A DNA stretch of 64,000 bases from Bryobacteraceae bacterium. GTDB lineage: Bacteria; Acidobacteriota; Terriglobia; Bryobacterales; Bryobacteraceae. The stretch lies in the NCBI GenBank assembly GCA_023384675.1, contig JAHDVK010000011.1:62001-126000 (forward strand), read 5' to 3'. Shown here one piece after another: positions 13,279 to 22,741 of this stretch. Below the pieces are notes generated by a model, which did not search any database, had not been told where the DNA came from, and saw only the letters and a program-made list of their open reading frames with translations. The translations under genes were made by a program, and so were the position numbers. Positions within the stretch are counted from its first letter, which is position 1; each line of letters begins with the position of its first letter.

Positions 13279-14723
13279 TGAGCGTACGCACGTTTCCCAA
13301 CTACATCGATGGCGCCTGGGTGGAAGGGCCCACCTTCGAGAACCGGAATCCGGCCAACACTGGCGAGGTCGTGGGCCTGCATGTATCCGGCACGCCGTCG
13401 GACATCGCCCGCGCCGCTGCCGCCGCCGAGGCTGCGTTTCCGGCGTGGAGCGCGATGAATGGCCCCGCACGCGGCGCGCTGCTGTACAAGGTGGCTGAGC
13501 TGCTCGATGCGCGTTTCGAAGAGATTTCGGCCGAGATGACGCGCGAAGAAGGCAAAACGCTGCCTGAGGCCAAGGGCGAGGTGCGGCGGTCCATCAATAT
13601 CTTCCGCTACTTCGCGGGTGAGGGCTCCCGGCTTGCGGGCACGATGGCTCCGAGCGAGCGGCCGCGCGTCCATATGTTCGCCGTCCGCAAGCCTGTGGGC
13701 GTGGTGGCGCTGATTACGCCGTGGAACTTTCCGAGTGCGATTCCCGCCTGGAAGCTTGCGCCCGCGCTGATCTGCGGCAATACCGTACTAATGAAGCCGG
13801 CGTCGGCGGCGCCCCTCAGCGCGTGGCGCCTCATCGAGGCTTGCCATGACGCGGGCATCCCGCCGGGCGTCGTCAATTTCGTTGCGGGCGGAGGCGGCGC
13901 GCTTGGGGCCGCGTTGTTGAACGCCCGGCCCGTCAAGGCGATTTCCTTTACGGGGTCCTGCGGTGTGGGTGAGAAACTGCACGAGGAAGCCTCTAGACGC
14001 CGTCTGCGCATTCAGTTGGAGATGGGCGGCAAGAACCCGACCATCGTTCTGGCGGACGCCGACTTCGAGGCTGCCGTTGAGAACGTAGTCAACGCCTCGT
14101 TCTTCTCCACCGGTCAAAAATGCACCGCTACCTCGCGCGCAATCGTGGAGGAATCCATCTACGACCGCTTCGTCGAGGCGGTCGCAGAGCGCACCCGGAA
14201 GCTCAAGGTTGGCGATGGCATGCAGCCCGGCGTGGACATCGGCCCCTGTGTAGACGAGGGCCAGATGAAGACCGTGTTGGAGTACGTTGAAATCGGCCGG
14301 ACCGAGGCCGGCGAACCGGTCTGCGGCGGCCGACGGCTGACCGGTCCTGGCTTCGATGAGGGCTGGTTCGTCGCGCCCACCGTATTCGCCGGTGTGACAC
14401 CGGAGATGCGCATTGCCCGTGAGGAGATCTTTGGTCCGGTGCTCGCCATCATGAAAGCGCGCGACTTCAACCACGCGCTTGAGGTGGCCAATGGCAGTGA
14501 ATTCGGCTTGTCTGCATCGCTCCAGACCACCAACTTGTCCCGGATGTTCGAGTATGTGTACGGCATGGAGGCGGGCCTATTGACCGTCAACCTCCCCAGC
14601 GCCGGTGTGGAATACCAGTTACCTTTTGGCGGTACGAAGGACTCCAGTTTTGGCCCAAAGGAGCAGGGGCCGGCCGCCATGGAATTCTATAGCGACTGGA
14701 AGACAGTCTATATCAAGTATTAG
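13278..14723 (+). CDS. Aldehyde dehydrogenase, likely 2-oxoglutarate semialdehyde dehydrogenase
   Basis: A 481-residue NAD(P)-dependent dehydrogenase. Visible are the catalytic Cys in FFSTGQKCTATSR, the general-base Glu in LQLEMGGKNP-like IQLEMGGKNP, the oxyanion Asn in ITPWNFPSAIP, and the cofactor loop FTGSCGVGEKL. The sequence style (GQKCTATSR; LPSAGVEYQLPFGGTKDSSFG) is that of the KGSADH branch, which oxidises 2,5-dioxopentanoate to 2-oxoglutarate at the end of oxidative pentose or hexuronate routes. The next gene encodes an FAH-family protein able to make that semialdehyde, supporting the call. The start ATG shares its A with the lemA stop; GTG 13275 is possible. Confidence 0.85.
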   Translation: MSVRTFPNYIDGAWVEGPTFENRNPANTGEVVGLHVSGTPSDIARAAAAAEAAFPAWSAMNGPARGALLYKVAELLDARFEEISAEMTREEGKTLPEAKGEVRRSINIFRYFAGEGSRLAGTMAPSERPRVHMFAVRKPVGVVALITPWNFPSAIPAWKLAPALICGNTVLMKPASAAPLSAWRLIEACHDAGIPPGVVNFVAGGGGALGAALLNARPVKAISFTGSCGVGEKLHEEASRRRLRIQLEMGGKNPTIVLADADFEAAVENVVNASFFSTGQKCTATSRAIVEESIYDRFVEAVAERTRKLKVGDGMQPGVDIGPCVDEGQMKTVLEYVEIGRTEAGEPVCGGRRLTGPGFDEGWFVAPTVFAGVTPEMRIAREEIFGPVLAIMKARDFNHALEVANGSEFGLSASLQTTNLSRMFEYVYGMEAGLLTVNLPSAGVEYQLPFGGTKDSSFGPKEQGPAAMEFYSDWKTVYIKY

Positions 14724-14739
14724 TACAGGAAATAGTCTA

Positions 14740-15585
14740 ATGAAGCTTGGTCAAGTCGAATGGAACGGTCGCATTACGGCGGCCCTTTTTGAAAATGGCG
14801 AGGCGCGCCCGATCCCCGGCTATACGGTACTCGAACTCGTCGATAAAAGCGAACGGGAAAGCGTCGATTTGGTCGAATATGTAAAGGAACGTGGCACGAA
14901 AAGCGCTTCGGGATTATCTCCGCTCATCCCTATTCGTCCTCGCGAAGTCTGGGCCTGTGGTTGCACGTATGAGATGAGCGCCTCCTTCCGCGACGCGGAA
15001 CACGGCACCCGCGAGGGCTTCTACCGCCACGTCTTCACCGCCCCCCGCCCCGAGATCTTCTTCAAGGGCACAAGCCGGGTCTGCGTCGGACCCAATGAAA
15101 AGATCGGCATTCGCGAGGATTCGACTTTCACCGCTCCGGAGCCGGAATTGGCTGTCCTTCTGGGGTCGAAGGGAAGCATTCTTGGCTATACCCTGGCAAA
15201 CGATGTTTCTGCCTGGGATATTGAACGGGAAAATCCTCTGTATTTGCCGCAATCGAAGGTCTATAACGCCTGCTGTGCCCTGGGTCCCTGGTTTGTCACT
15301 CCAGATGAATTAACCGATCCGTATTCACTCGAAATGACTTGCACGGTTCGCCGGGGCGAGCGGTTGATTTTCGACGGCGCTGTATCTACCTCGAAACTGG
15401 GCCGGAAAATCGAGGAGTTGATTGAATATCTGCTCCGTGCAAACCACATTCCGGCAGGCTCGGTTCTGTTGACTGGCACCGGAATTATCGCCACTGCTGA
15501 GTCGGCGCTGGCTCCGGGCGACATCGTCACCATTACGGCGGAATCCATCGGCTCGCTGGCGAACGAAGCCGTGATCGTGAGCTAA
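14740..15585 (+). CDS. Fumarylacetoacetate-hydrolase-family protein, candidate 2-keto-3-deoxy sugar-acid dehydratase
   Basis: A 281-residue FAH-superfamily enzyme. Metal ligands are expected in the TAPEPELAVLL segment (Glu pair) and in GYTLANDVSAWDIE (Asp); VLLTGTGIIATAESALAPGD matches the conserved late glycine/threonine loop. Length and style fit 2-keto-3-deoxy-D-arabinonate or -xylonate dehydratases rather than true fumarylacetoacetases, but this is inference. Together with the upstream dehydrogenase it could convert a 2-keto-3-deoxy pentonate to 2-oxoglutarate. AGGAAA lies ahead of ATG 14740. The stop overlaps the hisA stop by 4 bases, tail to tail. Confidence 0.78.
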   Translation: MKLGQVEWNGRITAALFENGEARPIPGYTVLELVDKSERESVDLVEYVKERGTKSASGLSPLIPIRPREVWACGCTYEMSASFRDAEHGTREGFYRHVFTAPRPEIFFKGTSRVCVGPNEKIGIREDSTFTAPEPELAVLLGSKGSILGYTLANDVSAWDIERENPLYLPQSKVYNACCALGPWFVTPDELTDPYSLEMTCTVRRGERLIFDGAVSTSKLGRKIEELIEYLLRANHIPAGSVLLTGTGIIATAESALAPGDIVTITAESIGSLANEAVIVS

Positions 15586-16295
15586 GTGGAAGCCGCCTTT
15601 TCGTTCATGGCCGCGAGCCGCGCCAAATCCAGCCGGCCCGTGTAGATGGCCATGCCCAGCGCGGCATGGACGTTCATCTCAAGCAGAGCTTCCACGTCAG
15701 CGTAGGTCGTAATGCCGCCCGCGGCTGTGATTTCGTGACCGGTCGCGCCTCGCAGGCGGCGGAACCAATCCAGGTCAGTGCCTTGCAGCATGCCTTCCTT
15801 GTCAACGTACGTGCAGAGGAAGCCGGAGCAGTATGGGCTGAGTTCGTTAATCGCCTCTTCGGCGGTGAGGTTGACAGACTCGGTCCAGCCTTTCACCGTG
15901 ATCCGGCCGCCTTTGGAGTCCAGTGCAATCAGGACGCGCTGGGGTGTGACGTCCTGCGCGATCGACCGCAGCAGTTCGTGGTTGATGCCGGTTTGCGTGA
16001 AAGCCGACGTGCCAACGATCACGCGGTGTGCGCCACCGTCCAGCAGTTTGCGGGCCCGGCCGGGCGTACGCACTCCGCCACCCACGCGTGCGCGACAGCG
16101 TCCGGCGAGCCGCTCGACAATCGCTTGATTCTCGCCACGGCCCAGTGCCGCGTCGAGATCGATGATCTGCAGTTCGGGAAAGGCCGCGAATTTCTCCAGC
16201 ATCACCTCCGGTGAATCGCCTTCCAGCGCCTTCTCGCGGCCCTGGACAAGCTGCACTACTTTCCCGTCCATCAGATCAATGCAGGGGATGATCAT
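15582..16295 (-). CDS. hisA: ProFAR isomerase (phosphoribosylformimino-AICAR ribotide isomerase)
   Basis: Fourth step of histidine synthesis, an Amadori rearrangement on a TIM barrel. The 237-residue protein has the catalytic Asp in PCIDLMDGKVVQL near the N-terminus, the phosphate loops GGGVRT and VGTSAF in the first half, a second catalytic Asp in YVDKEGMLQGTD, and AAGGITTYADVEAL. The ATG at 16295 shares its A with the hisF stop; GTG 16298 is an alternative. Last gene of the his operon. Confidence 0.95.
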   Translation of the reverse strand: MIIPCIDLMDGKVVQLVQGREKALEGDSPEVMLEKFAAFPELQIIDLDAALGRGENQAIVERLAGRCRARVGGGVRTPGRARKLLDGGAHRVIVGTSAFTQTGINHELLRSIAQDVTPQRVLIALDSKGGRITVKGWTESVNLTAEEAINELSPYCSGFLCTYVDKEGMLQGTDLDWFRRLRGATGHEITAAGGITTYADVEALLEMNVHAALGMAIYTGRLDLARLAAMNEKAAST

Positions 16296-17059
16296 CACGT
16301 GGTCCTTCTCACTGGGATGCCCGCGCGTTCAAGTTCCTGCTTGAGCTGATCCACTGTGTAGGTGCCGTAATGGAAGATGGATGCGGCCAGCGCGGCGTCC
16401 GCCTCGCCCTCGGTCAGCACGCGCACGAAGTGCTCCGGCTTGCCGGCCCCGCCGGAAGCGATCACAGGGATCCGGGTCGCTCGCGAAACGGCGCGCGTAA
16501 GATCGCAATCGAAGCCATCCTGCACGCCGTCGGTGTCCATCGACGTGAGCAGGATTTCCCCGGCGCCCAGTTGCTCGCCGCGCGCGGCCCACTCCACGGC
16601 GTCCATGCCTTCATCCTCGCGGCCGCCTTTCGTAAACACATTCCACGAGCCGCGCGCGTTGCGCTTGGCGTCAATCGCCAGCACGGTGGCTTGCGCGCCG
16701 AAGGCTTTGCTCAACTCGGAAATCAATTCCGGCCGCCGCACTGCCGCGGTGTTGACGGAAACTTTGTCGGCCCCGGCATGCAGAATCCGGTGGGCGTCTT
16801 CCACCCTGCGGATGCCTCCCCCCACGGTGAGAGGAATGAACACCTGCCGCGCGGTCCGGGCCACCACGTCCACCATCGTGTCCCGTTCATCGCTTGAGGC
16901 GGTGATATCGAGAAAGACAAGCTCATCGGCGGACTGCTCGTTGTACCGGGCCGCCAGTTCCACCGGGTCGCCCGCGTCGCGCAAGCCGACGAAATTGACG
17001 CCTTTCACAACCCGTCCTCCGGTGACGTCCAGACAAGGGATGATTCTTTTCGCAAGCAT
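16295..17059 (-). CDS. hisF: Imidazole glycerol phosphate synthase, cyclase subunit
   Basis: Closes the imidazole ring using ammonia delivered by HisH, giving imidazole glycerol phosphate and AICAR. The 254-residue TIM barrel begins [19 protein letters not shown] with the first catalytic Asp; the second is in [14 protein letters not shown]. Phosphate-binding loops [12 protein letters not shown] and [11 protein letters not shown] are present. ATG 17059 gives the standard start; 10 bases separate it from hisH. Confidence 0.96.
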   Translation of the reverse strand: MLAKRIIPCLDVTGGRVVKGVNFVGLRDAGDPVELAARYNEQSADELVFLDITASSDERDTMVDVVARTARQVFIPLTVGGGIRRVEDAHRILHAGADKVSVNTAAVRRPELISELSKAFGAQATVLAIDAKRNARGSWNVFTKGGREDEGMDAVEWAARGEQLGAGEILLTSMDTDGVQDGFDCDLTRAVSRATRIPVIASGGAGKPEHFVRVLTEGEADAALAASIFHYGTYTVDQLKQELERAGIPVRRTT

Positions 17060-17069
17060 GGCCTGAGTC

Positions 17070-17659
<590 letters not shown>

Positions 17660-17663
<4 letters not shown>

Positions 17664-18247
17664 AGCAGTCCCTTGGTGGACGGCAGCTCGTCTTTCAGCC
17701 GGGCATCCTTCGAGCACGCAAACTTCATCGCCCTGGCCCAGCACTTGAAGATCGCTTCCACCTTGTGATGGTTGGAGCGCCCGTAGAGCACCTTCGCATG
17801 TAGGTTGGCCCCGGCGTGCGTGGTGAAGCCATGGAAGAAATCTTCGAGCAATTCGACCTGCAGATCGCCGACCAGCCGGGTCTTCACCTTGTCCTTGTAC
17901 ACGAGATACGGCCGCCCGCCCAGATCGACGGCAACCACCGCAAGCGTCTCATCCATCGGCACCACGTAATATCCGGCACGGTTGATGCCCTTGCGCTCGC
18001 CCAGCGCACCAGCGAAAAGCTGTCCGAGCACGATGCCCACGTCCTCCACCGTGTGGTGCTGATCGACGTCGAGATCGCCCGCGGCGCTGAGGGTCAGGTC
18101 AAAGCCGCCATGTTTGGTGAAAAGCTCGAGCATGTGATCCAGAAACCGGACGCCGGTGGAAATCTCATATTTGCCTTTGCCTTCGATCTTCAGCGCGCCC
18201 CGAATCTGGGTTTCGCGGGTATTCCGTTCCACTTTGGACGTTCTCAT
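17660..18247 (-). CDS. hisB: Imidazoleglycerol-phosphate dehydratase (monofunctional)
   Basis: Manganese-dependent dehydration of imidazole glycerol phosphate. At 195 residues it is the dehydratase alone, without the N-terminal phosphatase domain that E. coli HisB carries. Metal-binding segments are [45 protein letters not shown] and [11 protein letters not shown]. It overlaps the HAD phosphatase gene upstream and hisH downstream by 4 bases each. Confidence 0.96.
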
Positions 18248-18924
18248 ACGGGCGGCAGCACTCCTTCGATTTGATTGACGTCATCCAGTACGGCGATGGC
18301 CCCTGCCTTGTTCAGCACCGCAGCCAACTCGGCGTGCCAGGGTACGTCCCGGGCGGCGATCCCGACAAACGGCACCCCAGCCGCGCTCGCGCTGCGCGCA
18401 TCGTCGACGGTATCGCCGACGTAGAAATACCGCGGCGCGGGATGGCGATCCAAAATCATTAGCAGGCCGTCCGGGGCGGGCTTCGCATTTGCCACGTCGT
18501 CCGCGGTCACCACCGGATCAAAGGGGATGCCGTCCGCGAACCGAGCGAGAGTGACCGACGCCTCCACCTGGCTGCGGCCGGTGAAGATGGCGAGTTGAAA
18601 TCGCAGAGACAGCCTCTGCAGCAGTCCGCCGGCTGGAACCCAACGCTCGCGAGTGATCAGGCCGTCGTTGTTCTCGCCAAGGAACACGCGATTGAAGTAT
18701 TCGACCACCGTTTCGTAGGGCACTTCGACGCCATGATCCCGGCAGATCTGCTGTGAAAGAAGCCAGTCGTTGTTGTATCCGCCCTGGTTCTTGTAGTGTT
18801 GAATGCGCTCCCTCTCCACCGTCCTGCCGGTGAAATGGCGCACGGTCTCCACAATGGATTCGCGGTAGCTCTCGCCGACCTCGGCGAGCACGCCATCCAT
18901 GTCAAAAATCAGCATGGGCTTCAT
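18244..18924 (-). CDS. HAD-superfamily phosphatase inside the his operon, candidate histidinol-phosphatase
   Basis: A 226-residue HAD hydrolase. Motif I is FDMDGVL (nucleophile Asp and acid Asp), motif II is in IFTGRSQ, motif III Lys is in NAKPAPDG, and motif IV is [10 protein letters not shown], so all four motifs are intact. A helical cap lies between motifs I and II. The start ATG 18924 makes an ATGA overlap with the hisC stop and its stop overlaps hisB, so it is embedded between hisC and hisB. Because hisB lacks a phosphatase domain and no other histidinol-phosphatase is present, it is the best candidate for that step. Position and motifs are seen; the substrate is inferred. Confidence 0.85.
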   Translation of the reverse strand: MKPMLIFDMDGVLAEVGESYRESIVETVRHFTGRTVERERIQHYKNQGGYNNDWLLSQQICRDHGVEVPYETVVEYFNRVFLGENNDGLITRERWVPAGGLLQRLSLRFQLAIFTGRSQVEASVTLARFADGIPFDPVVTADDVANAKPAPDGLLMILDRHPAPRYFYVGDTVDDARSASAAGVPFVGIAARDVPWHAELAAVLNKAGAIAVLDDVNQIEGVLPPV

Positions 18925-19979
18925 GTCCACACCTCGTCGAGCGCCTCGAAAAACCGCCGGACCTGCTCGGGCGTACCCGCGGTCACGCGCACGCAGCCCG
19001 CGATCTCGTAGCTGCGGTCGCGCACCAGTACGCCGCGGTCCCGAAGGGCGTCGCGCACCATAATCGACCGTTCCTCCGCGCGAAAGAGAACGAAATTCGC
19101 CTGGCTGGGGTAAGCCTGGATCTTGCGTGCGGCGAAGCCTTCGAACAAAAGAGCGCGCGCCGCCAGCGACTGCGCAACGTAGTTGCTGAGATACCGCGTG
19201 TCCTCGACGGCGGCCCGCACCGCGATGGCCGCCAGCAGATTCACGCTATAGGGCGACTGCGCTTTGTGTGCATAGCGGATGTTGTGCTCCTGAGAGAACA
19301 GGCACCCAACGCGTAGAGCGGCCATGCCGAAGGCCTTTGAAAAAGTGCGGCTCACGAACAAGTTCGGATACTGTTCAATTAGCCGCAGACCGGTGACGCC
19401 GCAGAATTCGTAATATGCCTCGTCGATCAGTACGGCCGCGTGCGGGGCGCGCTCGAGGATCTGCACCATCGCGCCCACGCCGATCGATGTGCCCGTGGGG
19501 TTATTCGGATTCGAGATCAGAATTGCGCGCGTGCGTGGTGTGATCGCACGCAGCAATTCCTCAACCGGAAAGCTGAGGTCCGCGGGGTGATAGTCCAGCG
19601 ACACGATCCGCGCTCCCGCCACCTCACTGTAGAAGCGGTACATCGCATAGCTGGGATGCAGGATGATCACCTCGTCATCGTCATCCACGAACGTGTTGAC
19701 GAGCACCTGAATCGCCTCGTCAGTGCCGTTGGTCAAAAGAAACGTGGATTCGGGCGTCTGAAAGTATTCGGCCAGAGCGGCGCGCGTGGCTTCGTACTCG
19801 GGATAAATTGTGAGCGCCTCGGCGTTCAGCTTTTCAGTCAGCAGCTCGATCACGCGCGGGGAGCAGCCCACGGTGTTCTCGTTGAAATCGAGACGCAGCT
19901 TGCCCGCACGCCCGGCGGTGGGCGGCGAATAAGGCGCCATACGCTTTACGGCGTTCCGCGGCTGCAGCGATTCACCCAC
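18921..19979 (-). CDS. hisC: Histidinol-phosphate aminotransferase
   Basis: PLP enzyme, fold type I, that converts imidazole acetol phosphate and glutamate to histidinol phosphate. It has LRLDFNENTVGCSPRV near the start, NGTDEAIQVL, ISNPNNPTG, LIDEAYYEF, and the PLP lysine in VSRTFSKAFGMAALRVG. GTG 19979 is chosen because it overlaps the hisD stop by 8 bases, giving 352 residues; ATG 19940 would remove 13 residues and is possible. Confidence 0.95.
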   Translation of the reverse strand: MGESLQPRNAVKRMAPYSPPTAGRAGKLRLDFNENTVGCSPRVIELLTEKLNAEALTIYPEYEATRAALAEYFQTPESTFLLTNGTDEAIQVLVNTFVDDDDEVIILHPSYAMYRFYSEVAGARIVSLDYHPADLSFPVEELLRAITPRTRAILISNPNNPTGTSIGVGAMVQILERAPHAAVLIDEAYYEFCGVTGLRLIEQYPNLFVSRTFSKAFGMAALRVGCLFSQEHNIRYAHKAQSPYSVNLLAAIAVRAAVEDTRYLSNYVAQSLAARALLFEGFAARKIQAYPSQANFVLFRAEERSIMVRDALRDRGVLVRDRSYEIAGCVRVTAGTPEQVRRFFEALDEVWT

Positions 19980-21216
19980 GCGTCCGCACCTCCACGCTCC
20001 GTGCATGCGCTTCCAGGCCCTCCGCCCGCGCCAGCGTGGTGATGGATGGCTCGAGCGCTCGCAGGGCCGCTTCGCTCAACTGCTGCACGGAGATCACTTT
20101 AACGAAGTCGGCTGCCGAGAGCCCCCCGCGCAAGCGTGCCGCACCGCCTGTCGGAAGCACATGATTCGGCCCGCTTGCGTAGTCGCCCGCCGCTTCGGGG
20201 CTGCGCGCGCCCAAGAAGACACTGCCCGCATGACGAATCGCCGGCAGCAGTTTCGCGTCGTGCAGGCTCAGGTGCTCGGGTGCGAACCGGTTGGACAATT
20301 CCACGGCCTCTTCGTCCGATTGCACGAGGATGATGGCCGAATTGCGGTCAATCGCCTTGCGGGCCACCGGCGCGGTTGGCAAGGTTTCCAACTGTTTTTC
20401 GACCTCCGCCGCTACGGCGTCCGCCAGGGAGCGCGAGCGCGTCAGCAGGATCGCTGAAGCGTCGGTGTCGTGTTCGGCCTGCGCCAGCAGGTCAGCCGCC
20501 AGCCAGGCCGGATCTCCATCGGCGGCAATAATCAGGATCTCCGTCGGCCCGGCGACGAAATCGATGCCCACTTCGCCGGCCAGCAGTTTCTTCGCGGCGG
20601 CCACGTAGATGTTGCCCGGACCCACAATGCGGTCCGCTTTTGGCACCGTTTTCGTTCCATAGGCGAAGGCGGCGATGGCCTGCGCGCCGCCCATCTCAAA
20701 CACGTGCGTGGCACCCAGCATGCGGGCTGCGCCCAGAATCTCGTCCACGGGTTTTGGCGACGCGACCATCACATTGGTCACTCCGGCGACGAGCGCGGGC
20801 ACGACCGTCATAATCACCGTCGAGGGCAGCGGATACCGCCCTGCCGGGACGTAGGCCGCCACGCTTTCGAGCGGCCGCACGATTTGCGACAGCTTAAGAC
20901 CGGGTGACGGTTCGATCTTCGCCGCCTTCGGCAGCTGCATTTTGGAGTAGGCGCGAACGTTCTTTGCCGACGTGCGCACCGCCCGCCGGAAAGCGGGCGA
21001 CAGCCGCTTCTGTGCCGCCTCCAGCGCCTCACGCGGCACAGCCACCGATCTGCGCTGGAGGTTGTCGAACCTCCGCGCGTACTCGATCAGCGCGCCATCC
21101 CCCCGCGTCCGCACCGCGTCCAGAATCGGCCGTACCGCTTGTTCCGCCTCCGTCATCCGCGCGGCGCGGCGCCTCAACAGGCGTTCCGCGGACTTGCTGT
21201 CAACAATGCGAATCAT
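19972..21216 (-). CDS. hisD: Histidinol dehydrogenase
   Basis: Zinc enzyme that oxidises histidinol to histidine in two NAD-dependent steps. The 414-residue protein has AAYVPAGRYPLPSTVIM, the signature around VDRIVGPGN-like ADRIVGPGNIYVAAAKK, FVAGPTEILI, LLAQAEHDTDASAIL with the zinc Gln/His, and NRFAPEHLSLH with the catalytic Glu-His. An 8-base gap from hisG precedes it. Confidence 0.96.
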   Translation of the reverse strand: MIRIVDSKSAERLLRRRAARMTEAEQAVRPILDAVRTRGDGALIEYARRFDNLQRRSVAVPREALEAAQKRLSPAFRRAVRTSAKNVRAYSKMQLPKAAKIEPSPGLKLSQIVRPLESVAAYVPAGRYPLPSTVIMTVVPALVAGVTNVMVASPKPVDEILGAARMLGATHVFEMGGAQAIAAFAYGTKTVPKADRIVGPGNIYVAAAKKLLAGEVGIDFVAGPTEILIIAADGDPAWLAADLLAQAEHDTDASAILLTRSRSLADAVAAEVEKQLETLPTAPVARKAIDRNSAIILVQSDEEAVELSNRFAPEHLSLHDAKLLPAIRHAGSVFLGARSPEAAGDYASGPNHVLPTGGAARLRGGLSAADFVKVISVQQLSEAALRALEPSITTLARAEGLEAHARSVEVRTRG

Positions 21217-21223
21217 CTACGCC

Positions 21224-22096
21224 TCACATCACGATTTTGTTCAGCGGATACTCAACGATGCCCTGCGCGCCCGCGGCCTTCAACCGCGGGATGATGTTGC
21301 GCACCGTGGACTCGTCGAGGATCGTATTCACCGCCAGCCACTCGCCGTCGCTCAAAGAAGATACGGTGGGATTTTTCAACGCGGGCAGCACGTTGAGCAC
21401 CGCATCCAGATCGTTCTTGCGCACGTTCAGCATCAACCCCACCTTGCCCAACGCGGCAATCGCCCCGTCGAGCAGCATGCGCATATCTTCGAGTTTACGG
21501 CGCTTATCCGGGTCATTCCACGCCGCGTGATTGGCGATGAGCTGCGTGTTCGATTCCATCACGATCTCGACGATCCGCAAATTGTTGGCGCGCAGCGAGG
21601 AGCCGGTCTCGGTCACTTCCACGATCGCGTCGGCCAGCACTGGCGGCTTCACCTCGGTTGCGCCCCAGGAGAACTCCACCTTGGCCGAGACACCGTTCTT
21701 CTCGAGGTACCTTTTCGTCGCCCCCACCAGTTCCGTAGCGATGATCTTCCCCTCCAGATCCTTCACGCTCTGCACCGGCGAAGCTTCCGGCACGGCCAGC
21801 ACCCAGCGCACTTTGCCGAAGCTCTGCTTTGCGTAGACCAGATCGGCGACCGTCACTACATCGGAGTCGTTCTCGATCACCCAGTCAAACCCGGTCAGTC
21901 CGGCGTCCAGAATTCCGTCTTCCACATAGCGCGCCATCTCCTGCGCGCGGATCAGCATGCATTCGATCTCTGGATCGTCGATGGATGGAAAGTAACTCCG
22001 GCTGCTCACATTGATGACGAACCCTGCCTTGCGGAAGAGTTCGACCGTGGCATTTTCCAGACTGCCCTTCGGGATGCCCAGTTTTAATAGACTCAT
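21224..22096 (-). CDS. hisG: ATP phosphoribosyltransferase, long form
   Basis: Commits ATP and PRPP to histidine synthesis. At 290 residues it is the long, hexameric form with a C-terminal ACT-like regulatory domain (about 215-290) for histidine feedback, so HisZ is not expected. Visible are [26 protein letters not shown], and the PRPP-binding [20 protein letters not shown] 22096 is the conserved start. Control is thus double: feedback on this enzyme and, by the leader upstream, attenuation of the operon. Confidence 0.95.
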   Translation of the reverse strand: MSLLKLGIPKGSLENATVELFRKAGFVINVSSRSYFPSIDDPEIECMLIRAQEMARYVEDGILDAGLTGFDWVIENDSDVVTVADLVYAKQSFGKVRWVLAVPEASPVQSVKDLEGKIIATELVGATKRYLEKNGVSAKVEFSWGATEVKPPVLADAIVEVTETGSSLRANNLRIVEIVMESNTQLIANHAAWNDPDKRRKLEDMRMLLDGAIAALGKVGLMLNVRKNDLDAVLNVLPALKNPTVSSLSDGEWLAVNTILDESTVRNIIPRLKAAGAQGIVEYPLNKIVM

Positions 22097-22103
22097 GGAA
22101 TTT

Positions 22104-22481
22104 CTACTTTTCTCCGTAAACCGCGGCGGGGTCGTATTGCTTTTCTTCCGTGACGGTCCAATTCCCATCCTTCAGAGTCCGGAAGAAACAACTCTGATAG
22201 CCTTCGTGGCAGACTCCCGGGCCTTGCGCTTCCACGAAGACCAGCAGGCAATCGGCGTCACAGTCCGTCTGAATCTTCTTCACCGCGAGCCGGTGACCCG
22301 AACTCTCGCCTTTCAGCCACAACTTGTTCCGCGAGCGGCTGTAGAACGTCGCGAAACCGCTCTCCACGGTCCGGCGGAACGCCTCTTCGTTCATGAAGCC
22401 GACCATCAGAACCCGGCCTGTCGCCTCGTCCTGAATCACGGCCGGAATCAGGCCATCGAGTTTCCTAAAGTCCAGTTCCAT
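22104..22481 (-). CDS. hisI: Phosphoribosyl-AMP cyclohydrolase
   Basis: Zinc/magnesium enzyme opening the adenine ring of PR-AMP. The 125-residue protein starts [19 protein letters not shown], has [18 protein letters not shown], the metal site DCDADCLL and the Cys/His segment [11 protein letters not shown]. No HisE (PR-ATP pyrophosphatase) domain follows, so HisI is monofunctional. ATG 22481 fits family starts; ATG 22502 in frame would add seven residues. First structural gene after the leader and terminator. Confidence 0.93.
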   Translation of the reverse strand: MELDFRKLDGLIPAVIQDEATGRVLMVGFMNEEAFRRTVESGFATFYSRSRNKLWLKGESSGHRLAVKKIQTDCDADCLLVFVEAQGPGVCHEGYQSCFFRTLKDGNWTVTEEKQYDPAAVYGEK

Positions 22482-22510
22482 GTTTGCTCGTTTCCTAGCC
22501 ATCTGCACAA

Positions 22511-22537
22511 AGAAAGCCCGCCGTTCTCGCGGCGGGC
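22511..22537 (-). terminator. Attenuator terminator of the his operon
   Basis: On the minus strand GCCCGCCG (22537-22530) pairs perfectly with CGGCGGGC (22523-22516) over a 6-base loop and is followed by TTTCTTT. It lies after the histidine leader peptide and just before hisI, so it can only act to stop the operon early. Seven bases of its 5' arm can pair instead with GGCGGGC at 22589-22583 in the leader coding region, giving the competing antiterminator. Confidence 0.8.
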
Positions 22538-22568
22538 CCTTTGAAAGTCTTGCGTTTCGCTGTTCTCG

Positions 22569-22637
22569 CTAGCGCGCAGACCGCCCGCCCATCTCATGAT
22601 GGTGATGCTGACGGTGAGTGCGGCCGGCGCTGTACAT
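22569..22637 (-). CDS. hisL: his operon leader peptide (22 residues, His-rich)
   Basis: Minus-strand ATG 22637 to TAG 22569 encodes MYSAGRTHRQHHHHEMGGRS followed by AR, with five histidine codons in a seven-codon stretch (22616-22596). AAGGG lies four bases before the ATG. The His run is followed by a G-rich segment able to pair with the terminator 5' arm. A ribosome stalled at the His codons would leave that segment free and let transcription continue; a ribosome that reaches the stop would cover it. This is the logic of enterobacterial hisL, found here by its codons and not by similarity. The peptide itself is probably not functional as a protein. Confidence 0.8.
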   Translation of the reverse strand: MYSAGRTHRQHHHHEMGGRSAR

Positions 22638-22646
22638 GAAACCCTT

Positions 22647-22676
22647 AGCATACCACGCCTCATCCAACGTCGTAAA
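22647..22676 (-). promoter_or_regulatory. Possible promoter of the his leader
   Basis: Minus-strand TTTACG (22676-22671), 18-base spacer, then an extended -10 element TGGTATGCT (hexamer 22652-22647). The start point would fall near 22640, making the leader mRNA almost leaderless and leaving AAGGG at or outside its 5' end. That tension keeps confidence low. Confidence 0.35.
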
Positions 22677-22741
22677 GTGCTGCGACCGGTTCCTCCGGCT
22701 CCGCTACACTGAACGGAATAAGGAAACCGACGGATTCCACC

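Noticed and set aside
22705-22710. TACACT elements before the aas-like gene (also at 9873-9878) as shared promoters
   Set aside because: The local match GCTACACTGAA is intriguing, but neither has a plausible -35 box at the right distance.
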